Assembly (NCBI RefSeq): GCF_002775205.1 | Contig: NC_036447.1 | Coordinates: 17,962,501 to 18,026,500, forward strand | DNA: 64,000 nucleotides | Source: Xiphophorus maculatus | Lineage: Eukaryota > Chordata > Actinopteri > Cyprinodontiformes > Poeciliidae | Direction of reading: 5' to 3' | In this document: positions 25,487-37,000 of the stretch, piece by piece | Position numbering within the stretch: position 1 is the first letter of the stretch | Layout of the letters: each line of letters starts with the position of its first letter | Notes under the pieces: generated by a model | Seen by the model: only the letters and a program-made list of their open reading frames with translations | The model's database searches: none | Told to the model about the DNA's origin: nothing | Translations under genes and position numbers: made by a program

Positions 25487-25760
25487 CCATGGGGAGTTGA
25501 TGTGTGACATTTGCAACCACAATGCAGCTGTGAAGATATGTCAGACCTGCAACGACTTCTTCTGCGAGCCCCACGCCCGCCAACATGACACACAGTTGCA
25601 AAAACACATTATCAAAGACATCGGCAGTGACATCCAAGACAGAAGCTGTCTTCATCAGAAGTCTAAAGATTTTTACTGCATAACTGATCACATGCACATT
25701 TGCAACATTTGTGTGGAAGGAAATCACAAAAGACACGACATCATTTCACAGAAGACTCAG
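25487..25760 (+). pseudogene. Tandem B-box zinc finger exon of the GVIN relic
   Basis: A clean exon lies between a CTCCTCTCAG acceptor and a CAG|GTAACC donor. Its frame holds two B-boxes. The first is a B-box1-type C-x2-C...C-x2-C...C-x2-H pattern (CDICNHNAAVKICQTC, FFCEPHARQH). The second is B-box2-type (CLHQKSKDFYC, HICNICVEGNHKRH). This pairing is found in TRIM proteins including the fish finTRIMs, where B-boxes mediate assembly and interferon signalling. The exon itself is intact; it is called pseudogenic because the downstream exons on the same strand, in what seems the same gene, are broken. It could instead be a solitary exon of a separate decayed TRIM gene. No RING finger was seen upstream. 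Confidence 0.6.
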
Positions 25761-26089
25761 GTAACCATGATATACTAACTTGGAAAACATTGTTTTGCTG
25801 GATCTTCACTAATAATGCTCTTTTCTAACAGGTGGATGTTGGTGAGGACCTTGGGCAGCACCAAGGTCACCACTTGTTTACCAGTTTTTGATTCTTCTTT
25901 TTTTTTTTTGTGAATGTTGTCCTGATGTCAAATATCTGGTTTGGACAAAACGTGTGCGTAAATAAGTCCAAAACAAAAGTAAGAGTTACTCTAAAGTTAA
26001 CAAATAGCAGAGACAGAAATTATGATTGTGTAACCACTACTTAATTTAATTAGCAATAAATTCAGTAGGAAAGTTACTTTTGTTCTAGG

Positions 26090-27135
26090 GTCACAGAGGA
26101 GGATGATAAGCATACAAGTTTTAACAACTCAAGTTTATTTTTCTTTCCCCACAAACAAAATAATAATCCAGGTAACACTAATTACCTTAATAAAATTAAG
26201 GTATAAAACTTAAATTGTCCACCCTTATATACAAATATCAAATTAATATATAGAAAATTGAGGGTAGTTTTTTTTTTAAAAACAGTAGCTTTAAAGCTTA
26301 TTTCAACAAAATAAATTACATATTCCAGTTAGTCCTTCAATATAACAGTTCGGTCAGTCAGTTCAGTCAATGTGCACATAAGTTGTCCGTTATGAAAATG
26401 TTCATGAACAAATAGTTTGTGGAATAAAGAAAAGATTTGGGGCCCCCTTTTTGTTCAATAAGCTTATCTGTTGTCCACGCAAAACATCCAGCTCCAGCAG
26501 CACCAGGCCCTCCGTCTCTCCAGGCTTCAGTCCGAGTCACAAAGATGGCGGCGGGTCCCTCCTGGTTCTGGAACCACTGGCTCGTTCAGGTATCGGTCGT
26601 CCAAAAAAAAAAAACCAACCTGAATGCAGAGCGTTAACCGATCATGCAGGTATACGGAAATCATAGAAATCTTTCAATTACATCTCAGTGAAAATAAAAT
26701 TAGCGTTTAAAACAAACCAAAAACGCTCAGTAATAAAGAAATTACTTAATAAACATCACTTCATCATAAACGGTCTCATTTCACAGAGCTATGCTGCTTA
26801 CAGAGCGACACTTTAAACTCCGGTTGTTTTTTTTTTCCAGTTCGAAAAAATCTGAGCAACGTTAGCTGCAGCTAGGTAGCCATTCTACGCGAGTAAGCAG
26901 CTGAAAATAAAACAACAGACTCACCGGAGAAATCTCAGAACAGAATGTACATTATCCAGTTGAAAATAAAAAGATTTCTTTTATATCACAGCAGCACTTA
27001 TGTAAGTAACTTCTCTACTTCTGCTGAAATGTGCTTAGTCTGCATAGTCTGCCATTTCTTTTTTCTTCTTCCCTCTTCTTCTCGTACCGACACAGGAGAA
27101 ATGTGGGTCTAGTGCCCTCTACAGGACATTCTAAG
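26090..27135. other. CpG-bearing block between B-box and FN3 exons: promoter-like or inserted element
   Basis: On the plus strand, AAGATGGCGGCGGG at 26542-26555 combines a YY1-type motif with an ATG at 26545 whose frame reads MAAGPSWFWNHWLVQ and meets a CAG|GTATCG donor at 26589. On the minus strand, TATAAAAG (plus coordinates 26978-26985) lies about 55 bases ahead of a CCG|GTGAGT donor (26924/26925). Such paired transcription signals inside an otherwise AT-rich intron suggest an inserted retroelement or a small promoter. No terminal repeats or target duplications could be set, so the kind of element is unknown. Confidence 0.3.
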
Positions 27136-27682
27136 AACTAACAAACAAACACATTAAACATACAGACAGATCAGCATAGTTTATGGGGGTTACAATTCAA
27201 ATTTGCTTTGATTCTTCTGATTAATAGGGTAAAAAGATTTTAAAGGTCCTTAATGTTATATTGCTTCTAGCTGTTTTATTGCTTATTCATTTTTATGATG
27301 TTATAATCCTTTAGTTACATAACTGTCACTGACCTTTCTCCAGACCTGTGAAACACCTAGTATAGTGGGAAATGATGTAACACTGTAATAATGATACTGG
27401 AAGGTGATTTAAATTAGATAAAGTGTGTTGTCGGTGACTGCCATTTTCATGGAAAAAAACCATGCAAAGATCTGTTCAATTACTGCTGCAAAATACCTTA
27501 ATTTGTCTACTTTAAGAGTTACCACTGAAACAGTGTTCTGTAGGCAGATGCAGAGAGTTTTTAGAGTCGGTTCTTTCCTGCTATATTTGCTGTCTCGTAT
27601 CACACCAAATCTTGTTTTATAACCTCAGGATGTCCTGTGATTTGTGGCAAATTCTAACTTGGTCTACTTATTTTTGTTGGCC

Positions 27683-28321
27683 AGTGGTGCCCCCTCCTGG
27701 TGAGCTCGAGTTCATGACAGTGAAACCAAACTGTGTTGCGTTAACTTGGGGACCCCCCAGGAACTACGAGGAACTAAGAAGTTCGGAGTTAAGTGGAGCT
27801 CTTTAACAGAGGTAGAAGTTTTGTTTAGTTATCAAAGACCTGAATAAAGTGGAGATAAACAACATTCATCTTGGAGAGCAGTATTTCTTCAGTGTGGCCA
27901 CAGAAGATGAAGGTGGCAATTTAAGTAAATTGGTGACAGCATGTGTGTCTACAGGTAAAAGTCATGAAGCAAAAGCATGTTTTATTGGGTTCATTATTAA
28001 ATCCAATAATTTAATGGTTTAGCAAACCTTTTTTCATTGTCTTCCTTCTCGCAGCCGTGCCACCTCCTCGAGATTTGACAAAAGATTGTTTAGAATCCAC
28101 GATTCTGTCTTTAACTTGGAGCAAAGGAGAAAACATGGAAGGAATCCCACATCAATTCCTGATTACCGTCACAAGTCCAGATAAAGAACCTTTTGTAATA
28201 TACACAAAAGATTGCCACGAGACATTATCTGACTTAGAGTCAGACACAGAGTACAATATATCAGTCTCAACATTGCTGAATGACAAGACGAGTGATCCAG
28301 TTTCTATCTCTGTGCACACAG
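27683..28321 (+). pseudogene. Two fibronectin type III domain exons of the GVIN relic
   Basis: The first domain begins after TTGGCCAG at 27,682 with PPPGELEFMTVKPNCVALTW, typical of an FN3 A-B strand. It is broken by two frameshifts (about 27,775 and about 27,825) before regaining its end, GEQYFFSVATEDEGG, and a GTAAAAG donor at about 27,956. The second domain, 28055-28321, is intact between CTCGCAG and a GTGATT donor: PPPRDLTKDCLESTILSLTW, then DLESDTEYNISVSTL. Each exon carries one domain with the same phase at both ends, as in tandem FN3 arrays. They lie between the B-box exon and the GVIN exon on the same strand, so they most likely belong to one gene. Confidence 0.7.
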
Positions 28322-28377
28322 GTGATTTCATTGTTTTATCTTTAACCTCTACAGTTAGAAGCAATCTTGCTGAAGTA

Positions 28378-28450
28378 TAGTATCTTGAAAAAGTATTCAC
28401 ATCCCTGAAACAATTTCCCACGTTTAAACAAATTTCAATGTGCAAGTCAA
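28378..28450 (+). mobile_element. Tc1-like terminal fragment
   Basis: TTGAAAAAGTATTCACATCC at 28,384-28,403 followed by CACGTTTAAACAAATTTCAATG has the wording of the terminal block of the Tc1-like family found elsewhere in the window. It sits in the intron between the second FN3 exon and the GVIN exon. Only the end of the element is present. Confidence 0.5.
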
Positions 28451-28560
28451 GGCAGCTAAATGTTGTAGAAATGCTTTTCAATATTGGATAGAAATAACTC
28501 CCAAGGCATTTTACCCTTCAATAAATGTGACGAATTTGTTGCTTTTGTCTTATTTGACAG

Positions 28561-31020
28561 GGCTTGGCCTCAGGGAAGTATTGACAAAATTGGACTTGAA
28601 GATGAGTATGACACCAAGCTAAAAATTAGCCACATCTTCCAAATTATTCAGTGCGACACATCAGAGATCAACATCGAAACAACAGAATCCCTTACTGAAG
28701 CCTTTCTAAGGAGACTTTTAATGTGTGACAAAAACGCTAGAAGTGTGAAATGTGTATCTAGTGATCTGGAGATGGACAAGAATTCAACAGTTGAAAAACT
28801 GGATTGTTTCTCTGCTCAGACAAGTTCCTTCAGCAGAATATGGTTGGTAAAATGGTACAATGCCAGTTTGCAGTCCCGCTCCTGCTGCCAAACATTGAAA
28901 CAAGAGAGCTAACCATGATGCTGTGATATATGCGTGAAATTGTCCAAAATTTCACACCCTGGCAGCAAGCATTCAGAGGAACAGGCAGTGAGGAAAGACT
29001 TGTGTTCTCTGAAATGCCTCTTGCATCATTTGCCAGGCTGGGAAAGCACTTCCTATCCAAGACTCAGATGTTAAACAAACTGCTAAGTAACACAGAGCAG
29101 TACCATGACATATTTTACCATTCTGCTTTGGAGTGTGGAGATGTGCCACGAAGAATTTCAGAGGGGATTGTTGAATTCAGCTGGTACCTTTCTTGTGGCA
29201 ACAGTTCTGTAGATAAGTTCAGTGAACCAATGGCTGTTGCCAACCTCAGAGGGGGCATCAGGTCCTTTGATAAGCAGTTTACATTCCTCTTGCAGTCGTC
29301 TGCAGTTGTTTATATCCTCTGCGAAGAATCAGTTTGAAAACTTTAAATATCTGCAAGGAAAACATGTGCAAGCAAATGTGATTTTGATCAGCAGCAGAAG
29401 AGGGAAATCGTTCAGATTAAAAATGTTGACAATTGAGCCAAACTTAAAAAAGGGCAAATTTAAGTGAAACAAAAGCAGCTGAAACAGAGTTAGTCAGGCC
29501 CCTCCAGGAATCGGTTTCTCAAATGCTCAGGAAAAAGTCAAAAAAGGTGTCTCTAGAAAATCTGGCTGAAAGAGCTCCGTGTTGTGACATCCTCGTCAAT
29601 GAAGATAGTGATGAATGCCGAAGTGCTCTGAAGAATGCCAGAAAAATGACTGCACGTATTGATAAAATATCTGAGTTCAAAGACGAAGAATTACCAACTC
29701 AAGGAAACATCTGGAAAGCAATTTCATGGGTGCAAACAGAACACTGGAGACTGTGAAAAGTTGGCAAAATAAAAACTGAGGAATACTGTAAGTCCCTGGA
29801 AAGAGAAGAAAAAGACTTCAACAAGAAGCAGCAAAGGTTTGAGATGACAACCACAATGTCAAACTTCCTCAACGGGTTGAGTGCTTCTGAAGTTCACTGC
29901 TCCTATTTCCTGAAATGGTTGGAAATGGTACTAGATGATCTGTCCCGGCACTAGAAGATCAGCTCTACTGAATTAATACATAGCACTAGAACAAAAGTCT
30001 CCAAAAGAGACAGATAAAATAGCAGATGTTGACCAACAAATTTCTATTTCCTCTTTACAAATAAAACAATTTTTTCGAGAGTGTGGACAGCGATATACAT
30101 GTATGGCTGGCCTCACAGAGTTCTGCATTCTAAGGAGAAAGATGGAACCGCTCCCCATGTTTGCTGCTCAGATGTTGCTAGATGGTGTCCCTCTTGAGTT
30201 TGTTGATGGAGATGCAGCAAACATTCCCTTGAAATGGATCAATGCTGTTCTTTCTGAGCTTCACTTCCTTATACAATCCAACAGTAAGGTCAAAGTCATT
30301 TCAGTGATCAGAGTAGAAAATTCAGGAAAGTCAACTCTCCTCAACACCATGTTTGGGACCAGGTTTGCTGTCAACAAAGGAATGTGCACTACGGGAGCTT
30401 TCATGCAGATGATCACTGTCAGCAAACATGTAAAGAGCAAGATAGGCTGTGACTGCATCATGGTCATCGACACTGAAGGCCCACAAGATGGTCCAGGACG
30501 ATCATAGCCACGAACGTGACAAAGAAGTAGCACATCTTGCTTTGGCACCAAGTGACATCACAATAATCAATATTTCCAAGGACGCCTCAGTGGAAAAGGA
30601 GTTCTTGAGGATGGTACTTAATGCTCTGACAAGGGTAAAAGTTGAGGACAAGAAGCCATTGTGCTATTTTGTTCAAGCTCACATGACAGGAATGCCTGCT
30701 TCTGATCAAAAGAAAAGAGATAAGGCATTGCTAGAACAGTTCAATGTGATGATCCAGAGGGATCTTCAGATAAAGGCGACAAAGCTTGCAGATGTAGTAA
30801 GCTTTGATTCAAGCACCTGGATCTGGCACCTTCCTTTTGTTTGGAGAGGAACTCCAAAATTGGCTTCTTACAGCTCCGACTACAGTAAGACTGCACAGGC
30901 TTTAAAACGTTGCCTGCTAACGGACCTAAGCAAATGCCCTGAGAGAGGTGATCTGATGGATTTTGGAAAGAGGATAGAAAGCTACTGGAAATCTCTATGA
31001 GGCATGACAAGTCGCTAAGC
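28561..31020 (+). pseudogene. Interferon-induced very large GTPase (GVIN/VLIG) pseudogene
   Basis: The segment reads, in changing frames, through the body of a very large interferon-inducible GTPase, normally one giant exon. Recognisable in order: IGLEDEYDTKLKIS (28,591 on); VQCQFAVPLLLPNIETREL (28,853 on); LSNTEQYHDIFYHSALECGD (about 29,083); VAVANLRG-like words (about 29,235); IWKAISWVQ (about 29,709); LDGVPLEFVDGDAANIPLKW (about 30,178); a GTPase P-loop region ENSGKSTLLNTMFG; DTEG; and SDITIINI. Visible lesions include a frameshift near 28,800, an in-frame TGA at about 28,924, a frameshift near 29,333, TGA at about 29,752 where the family has Arg (CGA to TGA), TAG at about 29,954, a frameshift after DTEG near 30,487 and a stop at about 31,000. 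The P-loop's first Gly is Arg (RVENSGKS). The C-terminal part normal to the family is lost. The product cannot be functional. Confidence 0.88.
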
Positions 31021-34000
31021 TTCCGGTATTTCAAATCCAGGAATAACTAAAAGTGCTTTACGTCACTCAAAGAGAACAAACCCAAATCTAACCATGAAAA
31101 TAGAAAAGAACAATAATAACTGTTAATACAGTGAACCTAGAATATTTGAAGAACTTTAGAGATTACCAGCAGAATCTGTTTGACTGGAATCAGATGAAAT
31201 GGGAAAAGATGCCTGGGTCAAAAATTTGAAAAGAGAGTTTAGTCCTGAACTGCATCTTTCTTCTGGTTTGTTTGATTGAAGCCTGCTGTCACACCTGGAT
31301 GCACACTTGCAGACACTTCCTTCTCATCAGTAGTCTCTAAAAAAGCCTTGGTCATCCAGTGCCTCACCATTTCCCTTGGGAATCTGGAATTTGGTTGACT
31401 GTTAAAATTACTTCTATCAACCGAGAGCAATTCTGTAAAACAATCTTGTTTGGTGAGCTATTTTATTTCATGGTATTCTGACTTGGATGTGATGCTTGAT
31501 AGGGGTTCTTTCCAGTTTGTAACAAGTCAGGGAGCTTATGCATTGTGTTGTTGTGTATCTTGAGGTAAGAACTGTTTTTATTTTCAGTCACCAGAGGGCA
31601 TTTATTTGTCCTTGTTTTGGAGTTGTAGACTATAGTTTAGTGCTTCTTTTACTCTGTGCCTCCTAGTGTTCCATTTTAAGAATTGTAACAAAAACCCTTA
31701 AAATGGTTTTAAGAGTTTTAAAATCTTTATTTTGCTGTTTTTCATGGTCACCTGTTTATCATATTTTTACTCTTTACTCTCTGGTCTTTTTAACTTTATG
31801 GGCAAACATGAATGGAGTTAAGTAGCTTGATTGTTATCATACAGTCAGTCATACATTGGACATGGCAAACATAATTTATTGTCATCCACCCATTTCCAGG
31901 TGGTATTGCTTGCTTGTGGAAATACTATTGATTGTGTTTTCTGTAAGACAGCAAGCATCACATCCAAGTGATTATTTGGGATGTAATTGTCAAAAATGAG
32001 CTATATGTCTAAAATAACTGGCAGTTTAGCTAAAGTTCATTTTATCTTTTTTGATGGTCATTCTCCTGCAGACATCTGAAACTCAAACAACTTTAACAAG
32101 ACCACTTTTTTTTTTGCATTATACACTCAGATGGAGCTCAGTTTATAGATTTAGCTCTCGCATTTGAAACATTTACTCCAAATGAAATTGGATTACTAAT
32201 CCTGCGATTAGTAGATTATTTCCCTTGGGTTATCAACAGATGAGGAATTGAGATGAATGTCAAGACGAATTTGAAACAACTACCAAAAAATTTTGTATGT
32301 TAGCTCCTTTCAGTTTGTCAACAAAAAATAATCAGAGGTATATACCCACCTCATGTCACTGCTGCCTGTGACCAGGCCCAAGTGAAGAACTATGGCTTCT
32401 GAAAAGGTGTATATTAGTAATTCAAATATAAATTATGGTATATGACTGACAAACAAGTAGAGCAGTTAGTCTTCTATGACTAGAAGACTTTTCATCCTTG
32501 TCCTTTGAAAGGTTGTTCAATCCAAAATTTGGTAAATCACAGGGATCATCTTTAATTTGTTACCAGGAATAAGTTTTGATAGGGTTGCTGTTTACTTTCA
32601 TACTTGGCTCCACTGGGACTTATTGACTTCTACTGATAATCAAAGTTACATTAAGTGTAAGTTTAAAAAAGTTGCAGTTAATTATCTTTTAGCAGTAATA
32701 ATTAATTGCCTCATCCTAAGAAATTTTGAAAAATGTATCTCTTATGAGAAATAATCAATAAAAAACAGTACACATATTAGGACTGTTGACTGTTACTTTA
32801 AAATAAAAGTAACTGAAGCATTTTCATAATTCAAATTTGACTTTTTATTATAATTAAAGTCTATAAGCTGATTGTCCATGAAAATCAGTTTATTGGGAGT
32901 GAAGGCAAGACGTTTTATTTCACCTTCCTTACATTGTTCTTAGTCATATTTAAACATTTGAAAAAAAGTAAAATTAAAACAGTTTCAGACAAAAGGATAG
33001 CTTGCATGGTCTGACTATTTGATGACTGTACAAATAATATTTTACACTGCATGAAAAGAGGGATTTTCGACAGCTACTGACACCTAGCACTGCCTTGCGC
33101 TTAGAGATTGAGTTCTATCGGCAAGAGTTTTTTGTCAGAATGGGAAATTGTAGGGAACTGCAAAGAATTGTACTATTTTAAAAGAACGTTTTGAAAAGTA
33201 CTATTTTACGGAGTTACTTTTTCAGTATCTTATTGATATTAAAGCAATGTTTCAGCGGAAAACAACAGATGACACCACGGCGCTCCAAATAATTATTTGC
33301 AAAGTATGTACTTAGAAACTCATAAGATTGTTTAGAAGAAATTGGCAAATATGAGAAATTCTCAAATTAGTATTACTAAACTGACTTCAAAATGATATTA
33401 CAGGCTGTTGTGCAGATTTTATGCTATATGGAAGCACAGCGATAGATAATTCTAAATATTATAAATGTTTGAAACCTTCTAAGAATTTGTTGATTGAGGT
33501 ATTTGTATATAAGCTAGTTTGCTTGTTCTCACAAAATAATATTTTTCTTCTAGTGATGAAAGCAGACAACAGGCTGGCAATAATTAGGTTGTTATGTTTA
33601 TTAATATTTAAAGAATAAATGTTCATGTTTATTTCAGTGTTACATTTACATTGAGGATAAAGTTAAATATTCATTTGAAAATGTACACAACTGCATCTGG
33701 CAAATTGCAAAAATAAACAGAAAAATATATTAATGTCTAAATAAAATTTCAATGTGATTTGTTGTCACATTGTCAGACATTTACATAAAATTATTTAATA
33801 CATGTCACATTTTATTATTTTTTTGACAAGTCTTGGAGTCATTAATCTATAACCTGCTATTACGCACATACTGTAATACATTTTTACAATGGATAAATAA
33901 ACTAATGGGTCTACCTGAGAGGCAAGTGAAAAATTACAGAGACCAAGAATTTTTTTGTACATATGAGAAGACTTAACAGTGCGCAGTCTGGTTCATGTTG

Positions 34001-34030
34001 GTTTCAGTGCAGTAAACCGAGACTCGAAGG
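31021..34030. other. Gene-free stretch between the GVIN relic and cabp2
   Basis: The sequence is AT-rich, with no supported exon. The first 250 bases may be decayed continuation of the GVIN exon (frames such as QNLFDWNQMKWEKM near 31,165), but similarity fades. The last part, just below 34,035, must include the cabp2 3' UTR on the minus strand. TTTATT (AATAAA on the minus strand) occurs near 33,596, 33,629 and 33,811 as candidate poly(A) signals, and none can be chosen. Confidence 0.4.
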
Positions 34031-34034
34031 AGAT

Positions 34035-37000
34035 TCAGCGAGACATCATTCGCACGAATTCTGTGGAAAGGTGAAAAACTTCGTTATTGTATTTCATCAA
34101 AGTGAGTCAACAATGCTCTGAAAACCTTCAGCTGATCAAGAACACAGAGGTGCGTGCTCACATCAGCAGAAAAGGTTTTCACAATGTTGCTTGCTCTTTG
34201 CCTTCTAAAATCCACACCCGTACAGTATTTAATTTCATGCCCCACATATCTTTTCATATGTACTTGCATGTCAATAAACACATCTAATGTGGGTCCAAAT
34301 CTGAAGAAATCAAAATAACTTAGTGGAACATCAGGTTTTTTCTTCTCAATGCAGTATATGGATAGATTCTGATGCACATACTGCATTGTACACACAATAG
34401 TGTATGTATATTAGAATGAAGAATGTATAATTCACATCATTCTGCTGTGTCAGGGAGAAGGTGATTACTTTTGTGATGTAACGCTCATGTTAATTTCCTT
34501 CCTCCTAATTGACCATCTTGGACTGAACGGTGAATGATGTTTTTGAAGTGGATCATGTGTGATATAAGCTATCACATCACATGACATGAACTGCCTATGA
34601 ATAGCTAAAGTCAGCAAATATTTGAATCCCGTCCAAAATGGCCTGTGACTGTGTACCAAGATATACTGTAGCTCAAGGGCGTAGGTTTGGTCTAAATTTT
34701 GGTGGGACCTTACAACTTACTAAACTAAACAATGTAGATTTTCGTTTATTTATTTTGTTTTTGTTAAAGAATATATATGTGTTTTTTTTTTTTAATTAAT
34801 ATGGCAAAAATTGGTCGGGACTATTTTATATCCCTTGAATATTGGTCGTGACATGTCACGACCGTCCATACCCAAACCTACGCCCATGCTGTAGCTTAAT
34901 ATTCATTCATATCAACAGTAAAAACTGCCTAAGCACTACTGCAGAAGCCAACATCTACACAGTCTTCCCTACTTCCACTCTTTGGGAAAGAGCCAATCAG
35001 TATCAAGAAAAATGAACGGCGCTCCCAGATTGGCGGCTTTGTAAATGCCAGCCGATAGCATGTCCAGTAGCATTGTGCCCAGTTATTTCAGCCTCTCAAG
35101 CTGCCTTTTCTATTGAAAATCCACAAAAAGGGTTTTTCTGGAAATAATTTGGTGTCACAGAAAAATCTGTGAATAGGTGTATCCTGAATACTGAACTGTA
35201 AATAGGCTTGGGTCCACTGCAGTGTTTAAGCTTTATAATATCTTACCTTCAAAGTCCACCTGTCCGTCTCCATTGAGGTCTACGTCTCGCAGGATCTCAT
35301 CAATCTCACGGTGGTTCAGCTGTTCTCCCATCAGTTTCTTCATAGCTTCCTTTAATTCTCCAAGGCTAATCTGACCATCACCATCCGAGTCAAACTTAAA
35401 AGTAAAATAGTTTTGAAATCAAAAATGATATTTAAAAAAAAAGCTTTAATGTTTAGTAATATGGTGCTAACCTCTCTGAAGGCATCCCTTAACTCTTTTA
35501 CTCCAATCATGTCTGCAGTCTCAGCAAGCATTTTGGGGCCCATCAGTTCCACAAAGTCCTCAAAGTCCACTCTGCCACCGCCTGTGAAATATAATATTAT
35601 ATTACTTGTTTTTCTTTAGCACAAAGCATACTCTGTGATGTTTTACATGAAATCATAGAAGGAGAAATTCTGCTAATTTTGGCAACAGCTCCATGGTAGT
35701 GGGTCTAACTTTGTTTACCTTTACTGTAATATTTGTGGGGAATATCTTAAACTGACTCCATTAGTGTTTTGAAGACTCACAGATCTGCTGGCTTAGCTCA
35801 ATAAGCTCCATTTCAGTCGGCATGTATCCCATAGTCCTCATGCACTCTCCCAGGTCCTTATAGCTGATGAAGCCATCTTTGTCTTTGTCAAACTCTCTGA
35901 AGGCTTCACGCAGTTCTGCAGGTAGAGACCAATTTGAGTGATAACAAGAGGAAATTGCTAAGTAAAAGATTTATTGCTGCTGTAAAGGAGTGTGAAACAG
36001 AGTTTTTTTTTTTTTAGATTATGGCAAAGGACATTTACTGAAGTATCTGATCTCAGAAGCACGTTGTTCTCAGAAGCTAACATTGGTGGACCTAAGTGAA
36101 TTTGTGAATATTTATGCAACTGAGATATTTTGCTAAAATAAAACATTGTTCACATTCAGCTCAGTAGGTGTAACGTTATAATTTTAAGTTGCGCAATATA
36201 AAGTTCAGACTTCAGCAGTTGGCAGTGGAATTGTTGATATTTCAGTACCTTCCATTTCCTCTGGTCGTAGGTCTCTGTCCTGTGTTGGTGTGAGTCGGAG
36301 ACAGACAATGAAAAACAAAAGGAAAATGAGTCCATTAACATTACTCTCTGATATAACATTCACATCACTGACAGCACTGTTTTAATGTTACCCTTTCACC
36401 TCTCCAGATTCTCTCAAACATTTTTTTCCTTTCACCGTCTGTCAGTGTGAGATGAAACTCTATAACAGGATTATTTGGTTTTTGATCTGACTAAACAGAC
36501 TTTCTATGTCCAACTGCGGAGAAAGTATGTCATAAATATGCTCCAGGTAAAGTATCTGAATTGTATAACACAGACATTCTTAGTGCATTAAAACTGAAGA
36601 AAGTTTTTTTTCCTCTGTGTGTGCACTTCAAAATAAAAGGGAACTCTGTGAAATCCAGACCTTTCAACCACTTTATTGCAGAGTAAAACACAATGCCATT
36701 ATTTATTAACATTAAATAATGGTAAAAAATGTTGGACAGATGACAAAAGAACAGCTCCACTTGCAACTGCCTTGGTTTCCGGCTTTAGTTGAAGGTTATG
36801 GCAGGATAAGTCTCTTGACTACTTGTTCTGCGAGGTCATGACATTAGCAGCAGCAGGAATAATACAGGCTTGGATTAGAGAAAACAGGGGACACTACAGC
36901 AGCAGGGAGATTACAGCTGTAAATTGTATTACAAATCATGAAGGCTTATCGGTTTATCATTTCCCTATCTGCAGCTTATTTTCATCTGCAGCTGAACTGC

